From Collinsella aerofaciens (GTDB lineage: Bacteria; Actinomycetota; Coriobacteriia; Coriobacteriales; Coriobacteriaceae): DNA of 59,654 nt. A model generated the notes under the pieces. It ran no database searches and was not told where the DNA came from. It saw only the letters and a program-made list of their open reading frames with translations. Both the position numbers and the translations under genes were made by a program. How positions within the stretch are numbered: the first letter of the stretch is position 1; each line of letters starts with the position of its first letter. Below are positions 27,952 to 36,541 of the stretch, piece by piece. The stretch covers positions 1 through 59,654 of the forward strand of contig RQAP01000038.1 of NCBI GenBank assembly GCA_008671135.1, given 5' to 3'.

Positions 27952-30156
27952 ATGGGTCCTCGCCAACGACAGGGACACAGCCGTTCAAAGACGCACGCCC
28001 TGCCCATAATTCTGCTCTCGTTTTTGGGCTTTCTGCTGATTGCGGGCGTGGCGTTTGGCATCGGCATGGTCGGCAACGTCAACCGCTGGCTGTCCGATCT
28101 GCCCGACTACACCGACGCCAACGCGTATCTGGTGAGCGAGCCCACCGAGATCGTCGACTGCAACGGCAACAAGATCGCGAGCTTCTACACGCAAAACCGC
28201 AAGTCCATCACCAAGGACGAGGTCTCCCCCTACGTGCTGCAGGGCACCGTTGACGTCGAGGACGAGCGCTTCTACGAGCACGGCGGTATCGACCTGTGGG
28301 GTATCGCGCGTGCTGCGGTGGCAACCCTCGGCGGCGGGCACGAAGGCGCCTCGACTATCACCCAGCAGCTGGTGCGCAACACCATCCTGCAGGAGGAGCA
28401 GTTCGACTCGACCATTGAGCGTAAGGTGCGCGAGGCCTACATCGCCATCAAGATGGAGGACATGTACTCCAAAGACGAGATCCTCATGATGTACCTCAAC
28501 ACCATCTATTACGGCCACGGCGCCTACGGCATCGAGGCCGCAGCCGAGACCTATCTGTCTAAGAGCGCCGCCGACCTCACCCTGAGCGAGGCCGCGCTGC
28601 TCATCGGCCTTCCCAACTCGCCTTCGCAGTACGACCCCACGGTCAATCCCGATCTGGCACTGTCTCGCCGCAACAAGGTTCTCGACAACATGCTGCGCCT
28701 GGGCCACATCACCCAGGAGGAGCACGATGCCGCACAGGCCGAGCCCATCACCCTCAACGTGACCGAAATCTCGGGCAGCGGCGTCGACGTTTACTCGCAG
28801 CCCTACTTTGTCTCCTACGTCAAGCAGCTGCTGGAGCAGGAGTTCTCGACCGACGTGCTCTTTAAGGGCGGCCTGACCGTCAAGACCACCATCGACCCCA
28901 CGATGCAGCAGGTGGCAGAGAATGCCGTCCGCCAGCAGCTCGACACGCTCTCGCTCGACGGCCTGGACATGGGCATGGTCGTCGTCGACCCCAAGACCGG
29001 CTACATCAAGTGCATGGTGGGCGGCTACGACTACAACGCTGACGAGAACCACGTAAACCATGCCACGGCCAAGCGTCCCGTCGGCTCCACCTTTAAGGCC
29101 TTTACGCTGGCAACTGCCATCCAAAACGGCATGAACCCCAACGTCACCCTCAACTGCAACTCGCCGCTCAAGGCCAAGGGCACCACGACCGAGGTCCAAA
29201 ATTACGCCAACCAGAGCTATGGCAACATCACGCTTAAGCAGGCAACGGCATACTCCTCCAACACTGGCTACATCCAGGTGGCGGAAGCCGTCGGCAACAG
29301 CAAGATCATCTCGCTCGTCAAAAAGCTCGGCATCGACCCCGCCAAGGACAACATCGAGGACGTTCCCGTCATGACGCTCGGCACCGGCTCGATCTCGCCA
29401 CTCGAGATGGCCGCCGCCTACGCGACGTTTGCCAACGGCGGCTACTATCGCCAGCCGATCGCCATCACCGAGATTGATTCTCGTACCGGTTCGGTGCTGT
29501 ACCAGCACACCGACAATCCCTCACAGGTGCTTACCGAGGGCGAGGCCGCCGCGGTCACCGATGTTCTGTCCGGCGTCATGAAGGGCAGCGGTACGGGTGC
29601 TGCCGGCGCCCTGAGTGTCAACCAGCCCTATGCCGGCAAGACGGGCACCACCGACAACACCACCAACCTTTGGTTCTGCGGCTATACCCCGCAGCTGGCG
29701 TGCGCCCTGTGGACCGGCTATTCCGCGGGCGAGATCCCCATCCAAAAGTACGGCACGGACCTGCTGGGCGACAGCACCAACCTGCCTGTCTTTAAGCGGT
29801 TTATGAACACCGTTCTGACCGGTACCGAGCGCGAGGAGTTTGTGACCGGAACGGCGCCCACCTACAAGAACAACAGCGTCTGGAAGTTCTACGGCACCAA
29901 CAACACCAAGAAGTCGGAGAACGACGACAAGGACAAGGACGAAGAGGAAGAGGAAGAGGAAACCACCACAACGACTACCACGACGACCACGACCACCGAG
30001 ACCACGGGCGGCGACACCACCGGGGGCACCGGTACGACCGGTGGCTCGACGGGTGGCTCCACTGGTGGTTCGACCGGCGGCGATGGCGGCACGCCTACGC
30101 CTACGCCTACGCCCACTCCCGACCCCTCGCCCACGCCTGACGATACGGTCGGCTAA
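27952..30156 (+). CDS. Class A penicillin-binding protein (bifunctional)
   Basis: 734 residues. One membrane anchor (PIILLSFLGFLLIAGVAFGIG), then the glycosyltransferase domain with EDERFYEHGGIDLWGI, GASTITQQLVRN and KDEILMMYLNTIYYG, then the transpeptidase with catalytic STFK (PVGSTFKAF), SSN and KTGTT. It builds and crosslinks peptidoglycan strands. The C-terminus is unusual: acidic run (DKDEEEEEE), twelve threonines, repeated GGS/TGG and PTPTP, all encoded by short tandem DNA repeats. The ATG follows GGAGG. It faces away from the U32 gene. Confidence 0.95.
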   Translation: MGPRQRQGHSRSKTHALPIILLSFLGFLLIAGVAFGIGMVGNVNRWLSDLPDYTDANAYLVSEPTEIVDCNGNKIASFYTQNRKSITKDEVSPYVLQGTVDVEDERFYEHGGIDLWGIARAAVATLGGGHEGASTITQQLVRNTILQEEQFDSTIERKVREAYIAIKMEDMYSKDEILMMYLNTIYYGHGAYGIEAAAETYLSKSAADLTLSEAALLIGLPNSPSQYDPTVNPDLALSRRNKVLDNMLRLGHITQEEHDAAQAEPITLNVTEISGSGVDVYSQPYFVSYVKQLLEQEFSTDVLFKGGLTVKTTIDPTMQQVAENAVRQQLDTLSLDGLDMGMVVVDPKTGYIKCMVGGYDYNADENHVNHATAKRPVGSTFKAFTLATAIQNGMNPNVTLNCNSPLKAKGTTTEVQNYANQSYGNITLKQATAYSSNTGYIQVAEAVGNSKIISLVKKLGIDPAKDNIEDVPVMTLGTGSISPLEMAAAYATFANGGYYRQPIAITEIDSRTGSVLYQHTDNPSQVLTEGEAAAVTDVLSGVMKGSGTGAAGALSVNQPYAGKTGTTDNTTNLWFCGYTPQLACALWTGYSAGEIPIQKYGTDLLGDSTNLPVFKRFMNTVLTGTEREEFVTGTAPTYKNNSVWKFYGTNNTKKSENDDKDKDEEEEEEETTTTTTTTTTTTETTGGDTTGGTGTTGGSTGGSTGGSTGGDGGTPTPTPTPTPDPSPTPDDTVG

Positions 30157-30180
30157 GAAGTACGCGACTAAAGCCAACAA

Positions 30181-30218
30181 TGCCCCGAGCAGCTTATTGA
30201 ACTGCTCGGGGCCTTTTA
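30181..30218 (+). terminator. Rho-independent terminator of the PBP gene
   Basis: GCCCCGAGCAG pairs exactly with CTGCTCGGGGC around an 8-base loop, then CTTTTAG. Confidence 0.9.
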
Positions 30219-30255
30219 GTTTGAAGCGACCTGGTGGGCGGTCTTTATACCGGCA

Positions 30256-30291
30256 AACAAAAAGGGGTACCGACCAACGTCGATACCCCTT
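30256..30291 (-). terminator. Rho-independent terminator of argR
   Basis: Minus strand AGGGGTAtCGAC / GTCGgTACCCCT with T run TTTTTTG; it faces the plus-strand PBP terminator. Confidence 0.88.
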
Positions 30292-30340
30292 ACAAGCCAC
30301 TATGTAAGCGCACGCAGTGCCGAGCGCACGACCCGCACGC

Positions 30341-30778
30341 CTACTTGCGAGAATTGCTCAGCTTATTGATCAGCGCCTCAAGACGCTCGCCGTCCTCGGC
30401 CGTCTGGGCAATAACCAAAATCGTATCGTTGCCGGCAAGCGAGCCAAGCACATCGGGCAGCTCTGCCGCATCAACGGCGGCGGCGATGCCGGAAGCCGTG
30501 CCAGGCTGAGCCTTGATCATAACCAGATTATCGGTGCGCAGAACGCCCGTTACGAGCTCGGAAACCATACGCTGCAGGTGCAGGTCCTCTGCCAGAACAT
30601 AGATGCCCTCAGGGAGCTTACGCAGCCCCATATCGGCAATATCGCGAGAGACAGTCGCCTGCGTGCAATCAAAGCCCATAGCGCGGAGCTCATCGACCAG
30701 CACGCGCTGCGTGCGGACGTCCTTATTGCGCACAATATCTCTAATGGCATCCTGGCGCCCATTGCGTTTTTTAGCCAT
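30341..30778 (-). CDS. argR: Arginine repressor ArgR
   Basis: 145 residues, standard ArgR. It uses arginine as co-repressor. N-terminal winged helix: RQDAIRDIVRNKDVRTQ and FDCTQATVSRDIADMGLRKLPEG. C-terminal hexamerisation/arginine domain: MIKAQPGTASGIAAAVD and GNDTILVIAQTAEDGERL. No arginine genes are in the window, so its targets are elsewhere. Two palindromes lie upstream of the start and one could be its own operator. Confidence 0.94.
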   Translation of the reverse strand: MAKKRNGRQDAIRDIVRNKDVRTQRVLVDELRAMGFDCTQATVSRDIADMGLRKLPEGIYVLAEDLHLQRMVSELVTGVLRTDNLVMIKAQPGTASGIAAAVDAAELPDVLGSLAGNDTILVIAQTAEDGERLEALINKLSNSRK

Positions 30779-30811
30779 ACAAACCCTCTCTCCAAAAGAT
30801 GGTGGAGAAAA

Positions 30812-30903
30812 TCAATCAGTGATTGAATAGTTTAACGCTATTTGAAGGCTTTTGTGTATAAGAACGCATTTCGAAACAATTCTATGCAAATTTGTTTCGA
30901 AAT
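30812..30903. promoter_or_regulatory. Two palindromes upstream of argR
   Basis: TCAATCA-G-TGATTGA at 30812-30826 and ATTTCGAAACAA (30868-30879) with TTGTTTCGAAAT (30892-30903). The first is 34 bp from the ATG; the second lies next to the glycosyltransferase stop. Role not shown. Confidence 0.5.
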
Positions 30904-30910
30904 GAGCCGT

Positions 30911-31951
30911 TTAGGCGGTTTTTGCGCCCGTCCGGTTAAGAAAAGCTGCCAGATGCGTACACATCACGCAGCGCGCGGGCTTGGCGCTGGCGATCGGCCC
31001 AAACAACAGACCGAGTCCCCGATGGTTGTCCTTGAGCGCGGCGACCATCTGACGGGTTCGAGGCGCCTCGAGCATATCACGCATGCGGGCGGAACGCTCA
31101 ATTGACGACACCCCATGCGGGCTCAGACACAAATTCTCGATGCAGGCGACCAGTCCGGCAAAGTAGAACTTTTGGCTTGCCAGCTTGAGCCGACCACCGC
31201 TATCTGCTTCCGAGAGTGAGTCCGCAAGCTCGTCGAGCGCTCGAGTGTCATCGGATATCCTGGCATACATGGTGGGATCAAAGGCATCTGTAAGCTTAGG
31301 TGCCACCGCGTGGAAACAAGCGTCGCCGCAGCCGGACACGAATCGTGCCTGCGAGAGCGCATAAGCCATAAACTCAACCGTACGGTACGCCTTGCCGCGC
31401 GACAGGCATGCCTCAAACAGCGAGCGGCTGTACATCACGCCAGAGGTCTGAGCGACTAGGCCGCCTAAAATCAACTGGGGCAGCCCAGTCACCATAGAAG
31501 ACTCGTCTTCTATGGCAATAGAGGCAGCATCCAAGACGCGCGAATGGCGCTCTCGATGTGCATCATAGCGGTCGAGCGACACCGTGGGGAACACCATGTC
31601 TGCCGCAGTATCGCACGCGATATCGACCATCTTGGAAAGGGACTGCGGAGCAAACCACTCATCGGCGTTCATAGCGATGATTTGAGAGCCACGCGAGGCA
31701 GCAAAACCGGCACGAAGGCAAGCACCGCGCTTCGCGTCCTCGACGTCAATCAAATCAATATGGATGTCCCTGTCGGCAGCAACTTGAAGCGAATGGCGCA
31801 CACCGGGCGCAGCATCGCGGCAGACAACGACAATCTGCAAATCGTAGAGGTCTTGGTTCTGGATACTCTCGAGCGCACGCATCGCATAGCTGGGCGAACC
31901 TTCTACCACAAGGATCACCGAAAGTCGCGGATGCGAGCCACGTCGAACCAA
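30911..31951 (-). CDS. Glycosyltransferase family 2-like protein
   Basis: 346 residues. The GT-A fold start is seen: LSVILVVEGSPSYAMRALESI, LQIVVVCRDAAPG, RGACLRAGFAASRGSQIIAMNADEWF, where ADEW stands where the metal-binding DxD is usually found. The C-terminal half has no family mark I recognise. A TTG start (31949-31951) gives the right N-terminus; GAGAGG lies about 9 nt upstream, so initiation may be weak. Sugar donor and acceptor are unknown; it lies between truA and argR rather than in a polysaccharide locus. Confidence 0.75.
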   Translation of the reverse strand: MVRRGSHPRLSVILVVEGSPSYAMRALESIQNQDLYDLQIVVVCRDAAPGVRHSLQVAADRDIHIDLIDVEDAKRGACLRAGFAASRGSQIIAMNADEWFAPQSLSKMVDIACDTAADMVFPTVSLDRYDAHRERHSRVLDAASIAIEDESSMVTGLPQLILGGLVAQTSGVMYSRSLFEACLSRGKAYRTVEFMAYALSQARFVSGCGDACFHAVAPKLTDAFDPTMYARISDDTRALDELADSLSEADSGGRLKLASQKFYFAGLVACIENLCLSPHGVSSIERSARMRDMLEAPRTRQMVAALKDNHRGLGLLFGPIASAKPARCVMCTHLAAFLNRTGAKTA

Positions 31952-32112
31952 GTTATCCGTCCTCTCGACAGCAATGAATCAAATCGTGGTTCATGGTACA
32001 CCCCGGCAATAAAAGCAATGAGACACCGGTTGCACTGCACGCCAAGAACAGATGTTGCACACGCGCAGCCCACAGATGACAGGTGTCGACGCACGACGCG
32101 TCGAGCCCTCCC

Positions 32113-32937
32113 CTAGTCGAGCACGACAAGCTCGGCGGGATCGTAATCCACGCCCATAAACGTAAGGCCACAGGCAGGAGCCGTGGGGCCCGCAGCGGTA
32201 CGGTCGCAAGCATCGATGACCTCACGCATCCACTCGGGTTCACGGCGATGCATGCCAATCTCGACAAGCGTGCCCACGATCGTGCGAACCATCGAATGCA
32301 GAAACGCATTGCCCTCGATGGTGAACGTCAGGATGTCCTCGCCAAACGCAACCTCATGGCCAAACTCGGCACGCATCACGCAACGATGCGTGGGCTTGCC
32401 AACGGCCGAGGCAACCTTGCAAAAGCTTTTAAAGTCCTGCTCGCCCAAAAGCGCAGGGCAGGCGGCCGCCATCGCATCGACGTCGAGGGGATAGCGATGC
32501 CACCACACAGCACCGCGTGACAGCACGGGCCGCGCATCACGATCGGCAATGCGATAGGTGTAAGTGCGAGAGCGCGCGTCAAAGCGCGCAGAAAAGCCCT
32601 TACGAGCCTTGTAGACCTCGTTGATGGCGATATCTTTGGGCAGCAGGGCATCCATAGCCCGCAGCCACCTACGGCGCGTACACGCGAGCTCAGCGTCCGT
32701 TACAGGCACGCTGATGTACTGAGCCACGGCATGTACGCCGGCATCGGTACGTCCCGCGCACGTCAAATCGATCGGGCGGCGAAGCAGCGTCTCGATGGCT
32801 CGACGTAGCTCACCCGCAACCGTCGTCTGTCCCGGCTGCTCGGCAAATCCGCTATACGACGAGCCATCATAGGCCACGCGGAAAACGAGCGTGGCGTCAA
32901 GCTCGGAAATCGAATTGAAATCAGACGGCGCAGTCAT
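32113..32937 (-). CDS. truA: tRNA pseudouridine synthase A
   Basis: 274 residues. Makes pseudouridine at positions 38-40 of the tRNA anticodon stem. Catalytic aspartate in AGRTDAGVHAVAQ; other marks are VAYDGSSYSGFA, SARFDARSRTYTYRI and NAFLHSMVRTIVGTL. The start at 32935-32937 follows GGGAG. It is the last gene of the ribosomal block but separated from rplQ by a terminator, so read-through would be needed for co-transcription. Confidence 0.94.
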   Translation of the reverse strand: MTAPSDFNSISELDATLVFRVAYDGSSYSGFAEQPGQTTVAGELRRAIETLLRRPIDLTCAGRTDAGVHAVAQYISVPVTDAELACTRRRWLRAMDALLPKDIAINEVYKARKGFSARFDARSRTYTYRIADRDARPVLSRGAVWWHRYPLDVDAMAAACPALLGEQDFKSFCKVASAVGKPTHRCVMRAEFGHEVAFGEDILTFTIEGNAFLHSMVRTIVGTLVEIGMHRREPEWMREVIDACDRTAAGPTAPACGLTFMGVDYDPAELVVLD

Positions 32938-32972
32938 GGGCGCTCCCAACAAACAAGTAACGGTATCGCGAC

Positions 32973-33003
32973 AAAAAAAGAGGGGTACGCGAACGTACCC
33001 CTC
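32973..33003 (-). terminator. Rho-independent terminator of the ribosomal protein operon
   Basis: Minus strand GAGGGGTACG/CGTACCCCTC stem with short loop followed by TTTTTTT, just past rplQ. Confidence 0.9.
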
Positions 33004-33029
33004 GAATACAGCCTATGCAGACGGAATGT

Positions 33030-33497
33030 CTACTCAGCGGTCTCCTCAGCAGGAGCCTCCTCGACAGCCTCGACCTTCTTGGGAGCAGCGGCCTTCTTGG
33101 GGGCCGGAGCAGCCTTCTTGGCCTTAGGCGTGCAAGGCTCGGTGACGAGCTCCATGATAACGATGGGAGCGTTGTCGCCCTTACGGTTGCCGAGCTTCAT
33201 GATGCGGGTGTAACCGCCGTTGCGGTCCTGCCACATGCCCTGGGCAGCCTTGTCGAAGATCTCGGCAACGAGCTGCTTATCGCCGAGCTTGGCGATAGCC
33301 AGACGACGAGAGTGCAGGTCGCCCTTCTTGGCCCAAGTGATGATCGGGTCGACGACCGAACGCAGCGCCTTAGCGCGGGTCTCGGTGGTCTTGATGCGGT
33401 CGTTCTCGAAGAGGGCCTTAGCAAGGCTCTTCTTCATGGCCTTGGTGTGGCTCGCATCGGTGCCGAGCTTCAGGCCCTTCTTAACGTTGTGACGCAT
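33030..33497 (-). CDS. rplQ: 50S ribosomal protein L17 with acidic C-terminal tail
   Basis: 155 residues; bacterial L17 is about 120. The conserved part reads MRHNVKKGLKLGTDASHTKAM, RIKTTETRAKALRSVVDPII and YTRIMKLGNRKGDNAPIVIMEL. After that a Pro/Ala/Lys run (KKAAPAPKKAAAPKK) and acidic end (EEAPAEETAE) are added, similar in style to the L31 tail. Last gene of the alpha-type cluster, 30 bp behind rpoA. Confidence 0.96.
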   Translation of the reverse strand: MRHNVKKGLKLGTDASHTKAMKKSLAKALFENDRIKTTETRAKALRSVVDPIITWAKKGDLHSRRLAIAKLGDKQLVAEIFDKAAQGMWQDRNGGYTRIMKLGNRKGDNAPIVIMELVTEPCTPKAKKAAPAPKKAAAPKKVEAVEEAPAEETAE

Positions 33498-33527
33498 GGT
33501 CTAGTTTCTCCTCAAATATGCGAAGCA

Positions 33528-34469
33528 TTAAGCCTTCAGGCTCAGGCCCATGGACTCAAGCTTGTCCTTCACTTCCTCGATCGACTTAACACCAAAGTTA
33601 CGGATGTTGAGCAGATCGTTCTCCGAGAACTCAACGAGCTGACGGACCGAGTGAATGCTGGCGCGCTTAAGGCAGTTGTAGGAACGGACGGAAAGGTCCA
33701 GATCCTCGATCTGCTTGTCCAGCTCGGCGTTGTCGTTGGTGACCTCGGGAGCGAAGATCGAAGCCTCCTCCTCGACCTCGGGGGTCTCGGCAAGGTTCAT
33801 AAAGGCGGCCATATGCTGGTTGATGATATTGGCAGCCTGGACCACGGCGTCGCGCGGGGCGATGGAGCCGTTGGTCTCGATCTCGAGGACAAGGCGGTCG
33901 TAGTCGGTGTGCTGACCGACACGGCAAGCCTCAACGAGCTTGGCGCAACGGGAAACCGGCGAGTACAGCGAGTCGACATGGATCACACCGATGGGATCGT
34001 TATCGCGCTTGTTGGCCTCGCCAGAAACATAGCCGCGGCCATAGCCGATGCGCATGCTCATGGTGAGATGGCCACCCTCGGTGAGCGTAGCGATGTGCTG
34101 CTCGGGGTTGACCAGCTCAAACTCGGACGGAATAAAGAAGTCCGCACCGGTGACCTCGCAGGGGCCGTCAACCGAGATGGTGGCGGTCGCCTCGTCGGTC
34201 GTGCCGAGAGCCCTGAAGACAAGACCCTTGACATTCAGGACGATGTCGGTGACATCCTCGACCATGTTAGGGATGGTCATGAACTCGTGCTGCGCACCAT
34301 CGATCTGAATAGCCTCGACAGCGGCACCCTCGAGCGAGGACAGAAGAACGCGACGAAGGGAGTTACCCAGCGTATCGCCGTAACCACGCTCGAGCGGCTC
34401 GACGGAGACACGAGCAGACGTCTCGTTGATCTCTTCGACCTGAACCTGAGGCCTAATGAATTCTGACAT
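33528..34469 (-). CDS. rpoA: RNA polymerase alpha subunit
   Basis: 313 residues. The N-terminal domain has RVSVEPLERGYGDTLGNSLRRVLLSS (written in part), the dimer interface and assembly region; the C-terminal domain with two helix-hairpin-helix-like elements shows LDLSVRSYNCLKRASIHSV and LLNIRNFGVKSIEEVKDKL, which bind UP elements and activators. Order rpsM-rpsK-rpsD-rpoA-rplQ is the usual alpha operon. Confidence 0.97.
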   Translation of the reverse strand: MSEFIRPQVQVEEINETSARVSVEPLERGYGDTLGNSLRRVLLSSLEGAAVEAIQIDGAQHEFMTIPNMVEDVTDIVLNVKGLVFRALGTTDEATATISVDGPCEVTGADFFIPSEFELVNPEQHIATLTEGGHLTMSMRIGYGRGYVSGEANKRDNDPIGVIHVDSLYSPVSRCAKLVEACRVGQHTDYDRLVLEIETNGSIAPRDAVVQAANIINQHMAAFMNLAETPEVEEEASIFAPEVTNDNAELDKQIEDLDLSVRSYNCLKRASIHSVRQLVEFSENDLLNIRNFGVKSIEEVKDKLESMGLSLKA

Positions 34470-34501
34470 GTATTACCTCCAGCCTCAGCAGCCCGGATGG
34501 A

Positions 34502-35098
34502 CTACTTAGAGTAGAGCTCGACGATGAGCTGCTCGTTGATATCACCGCTGATCTGCTCACGCGTCGGCAGAGCGAGCACGTTACCAGACAGCTTCTCGAT
34601 ATCGACCTCGAGCCAGCCAGGAACCTCAAAGCGCTCGGAGGAAATCAGGGCCTCCTTGATGGGGAGGAGGTCACGGAACTTCTCGCCGACAGCGACGACA
34701 TCGCCGGCCTTGACGCGGTAGGACGGGATGTCCACGCGCTTGCCGTTCACGGTGAAGTGACCGTGACGGACGGACTGACGAGCCTCTTTGCGGGTGCGGG
34801 CGAAGCCAAGACGGAAGACGACGTTGTCGAGGCGAGACTCAAGAATAATCATGAGGTTCTCACCGGTGACGCCGTTCATCTTACGGGCCTTGTTGAAGTA
34901 GCCGTGGAACTGCTTCTCCAGAACGCCATAGATGAACTTGACCTTCTGCTTCTCGCGCAGCTGCATGCCGTACTCAGATTCCTTGCGACGGCGCTTGGGC
35001 TGACGGATAGATTCCTTCTTGCTGCTGTAACCGAGCTCAGCGGGATCGATCCCGAGCTGACGGCAGCGCTTAAGAACAGGAGTCCTGTCGATTGCCAT
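34502..35098 (-). CDS. rpsD: 30S ribosomal protein S4
   Basis: 198 residues. Primary 16S binder and, in E. coli, repressor of the alpha operon. Seen: N-terminal RTPVLKRCRQLGIDPAELGYS, LREKQKVKFIYGVLEKQF, and the S4 fold LDNVVFRLGFARTRKEARQSVRHGHF (in part). The N-terminus lacks the four zinc cysteines of some S4 forms. 32 bp behind rpoA in genome order, 19 bp from rpsK. Confidence 0.97.
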   Translation of the reverse strand: MAIDRTPVLKRCRQLGIDPAELGYSSKKESIRQPKRRRKESEYGMQLREKQKVKFIYGVLEKQFHGYFNKARKMNGVTGENLMIILESRLDNVVFRLGFARTRKEARQSVRHGHFTVNGKRVDIPSYRVKAGDVVAVGEKFRDLLPIKEALISSERFEVPGWLEVDIEKLSGNVLALPTREQISGDINEQLIVELYSK

Positions 35099-35117
35099 AT
35101 TGATACGATCCTTTCAG

Positions 35118-35522
35118 TTACACGCGGCGACGCTTCTTGGGGCGGCAGCCGTTGTGCGGAATGGGGGTCTTGTCCTGGATGCTCGAGACCTCGAGGCCAG
35201 CAGCCTGGAGGGAGCGGATGGCGGTCTCACGACCGGAGCCGGGGCCCTTGACGAAGACGGAAACCTTCTTCATACCGTGCTCCATGGCCTGCTTGGCAGC
35301 AGCCTCGGCAGCCATCTGGGCAGCGAACGGCGTGGACTTACGGGAGCCCTTGAAGCCCACCTGGCCAGCCGACTTCCAGGAAATGACGTTGCCCTGGGGA
35401 TCGGTGATCGAAACGATCGTGTTGTTGAACGTAGAACGAATGTGAGCCTGGCCCACGGAAATGTTCTTACGGTCCGCGCGCTTCAGACGGGCAGCGCGAA
35501 CGTTCTTCTTAGCAGTAGCCAT
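35118..35522 (-). CDS. rpsK: 30S ribosomal protein S11
   Basis: 134 residues. Platform protein next to the mRNA exit. Signature regions: AHIRSTFNNTIVSITDPQGN, WKSAGQVGFKGSRKSTPFAAQ, VFVKGPGSGRETAIRSL and the basic end TPIPHNGCRPKKRRRV. Both flanking genes are 14 to 19 bp away, as expected in the alpha operon. Confidence 0.97.
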   Translation of the reverse strand: MATAKKNVRAARLKRADRKNISVGQAHIRSTFNNTIVSITDPQGNVISWKSAGQVGFKGSRKSTPFAAQMAAEAAAKQAMEHGMKKVSVFVKGPGSGRETAIRSLQAAGLEVSSIQDKTPIPHNGCRPKKRRRV

Positions 35523-35536
35523 CTATCTAGCGCTCC

Positions 35537-35911
35537 TTATTTCTTCTTCTTAGCACCGATCTGACGCTTCGGGCCCTTGCGGGTACGAGCGTTAGTGTGG
35601 GTGCGCTGGCCGCGGACCGGGAGGCCCTTGCGGTGACGAAGGCCGCGGTTGCAGCCGATGTCCATAAGGCGCTTGACGTTCTGGTTGCGCTCACGGCGGA
35701 GGTCGCCCTCAACCATGATCTGGTTCTTGTCGATATAATCGCGGATGGCGTTAACCTCATCCTCGGTGAGGTCCTTAACGCGCGTATCCACGTTAACGTT
35801 GCACTCGACGCAAATCTTCGTCGCAGTGGTGCGGCCGATGCCGTAAATGTAGGTCAGACCGATCTCAACGCGCTTCTCACGCGGGAGGTCGACACCATTA
35901 ATACGGGCCAA
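35537..35911 (-). CDS. rpsM: 30S ribosomal protein S13
   Basis: 124 residues. Contacts the P-site tRNA and bridges to the 50S head. MARINGVDLPREKRVEIGLTYI (in part), GIGRTTATKIC, RDYIDKNQIMVEGDLRRE and the tail HRKGLPVRGQRTHTNARTRK are standard. 14 bp separate it from rpmJ and rpsK. Confidence 0.97.
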   Translation of the reverse strand: MARINGVDLPREKRVEIGLTYIYGIGRTTATKICVECNVNVDTRVKDLTEDEVNAIRDYIDKNQIMVEGDLRRERNQNVKRLMDIGCNRGLRHRKGLPVRGQRTHTNARTRKGPKRQIGAKKKK

Positions 35912-35925
35912 CGTAGTCTCCTCTC

Positions 35926-36039
35926 TTAACCCTGACGCTGCTTATGACGGGGGTTCTCGCAAATGACGAGGACCTTGCCATGGCGCCTAATGATTTTGCA
36001 CTTATCGCACATCTTCTTGACCGAAGGACGTACCTTCAT
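35926..36039 (-). CDS. rpmJ: 50S ribosomal protein L36
   Basis: 37 residues. Reads MKVRPSVKKMCDKCKIIRRH then GKVLVICENPRHKQRQG. The zinc ligands C11, C14, C27 and H32 are present, so this is the zinc-binding (C+) form. The ATG at 36037-36039 and stop at 35926-35928 fix the ends. It stands directly upstream of rpsM and 150 bp after infA. Confidence 0.96.
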   Translation of the reverse strand: MKVRPSVKKMCDKCKIIRRHGKVLVICENPRHKQRQG

Positions 36040-36088
36040 CGTTCTTCCTTTCGGTAGCGCTCAAACTACTTCCCTACTATCTACTCGC

Positions 36089-36165
36089 CCAGCCGCAGGC
36101 GTTTAAAACTATGGCTGGTCTTCACACACAATCCGACCGTAGGTTGAGCTAAGCCTGCAGTCGGA
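36089..36165 (-). promoter_or_regulatory. Stem-loops in the infA-rpmJ leader
   Basis: CCAGCC/GGCTGG (36089-36118) and TCCGAC...GTCGGA (36132-36143 with 36154-36165, G-T pairs included) lie in the 150-bp gap between infA and rpmJ. The position suits an internal promoter or S4-type feedback leader. Confidence 0.4.
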
Positions 36166-36189
36166 AATGGAGTGCGTGTATACGTGCCG

Positions 36190-36414
36190 CTATTTGTAGC
36201 GATAGGTGATGCGGCCGCGGGTCAGGTCGTACGGGGAAAGCTCCACGACAACCCTGTCACCGGGGAGAATACGGATGTAATTCATTCGGATCTTGCCAGA
36301 AATGTTGCACAGAACCGAATGACCGTTCTCGAGCTCGACCTTAAACATGGCATTGGGCAGCGGTTCCTTTACCGTACCCTCGAGCTCAATTGCGTCTTCC
36401 TTCTTCACAAGCAA
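36190..36414 (-). CDS. infA: Translation initiation factor IF-1
   Basis: 74 residues with an S1/OB fold: DAIELEGTVKEPLPNAMFKVELENGH (in part), GKIRMNYIRILPGDRV, LSPYDLTRGRITYRYK. It blocks the A site during initiation. The start is a non-ATG codon: TTG at 36412-36414 or GTG at 36406-36408; GAAAG lies four bases before the TTG, while GTG gives the more usual N-terminus MKKEDAIE. Both are possible. Confidence 0.95.
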   Translation of the reverse strand: MLVKKEDAIELEGTVKEPLPNAMFKVELENGHSVLCNISGKIRMNYIRILPGDRVVVELSPYDLTRGRITYRYK

Positions 36415-36541
36415 TCATCTTTCTCTAGAAAACGACAGCGATTGAGTATTCTACAACACGTATGCACGCATCGAAATAACTTCGTAATGGCTCCACAACT
36501 AAGTGGAACTTGTTACATTTGAAATGTAAAACAAAGCCGTT

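Noticed and set aside
33015..34466. Long plus-strand frame opposite rplQ and rpoA
   Set aside because: Antisense shadow of two conserved genes.
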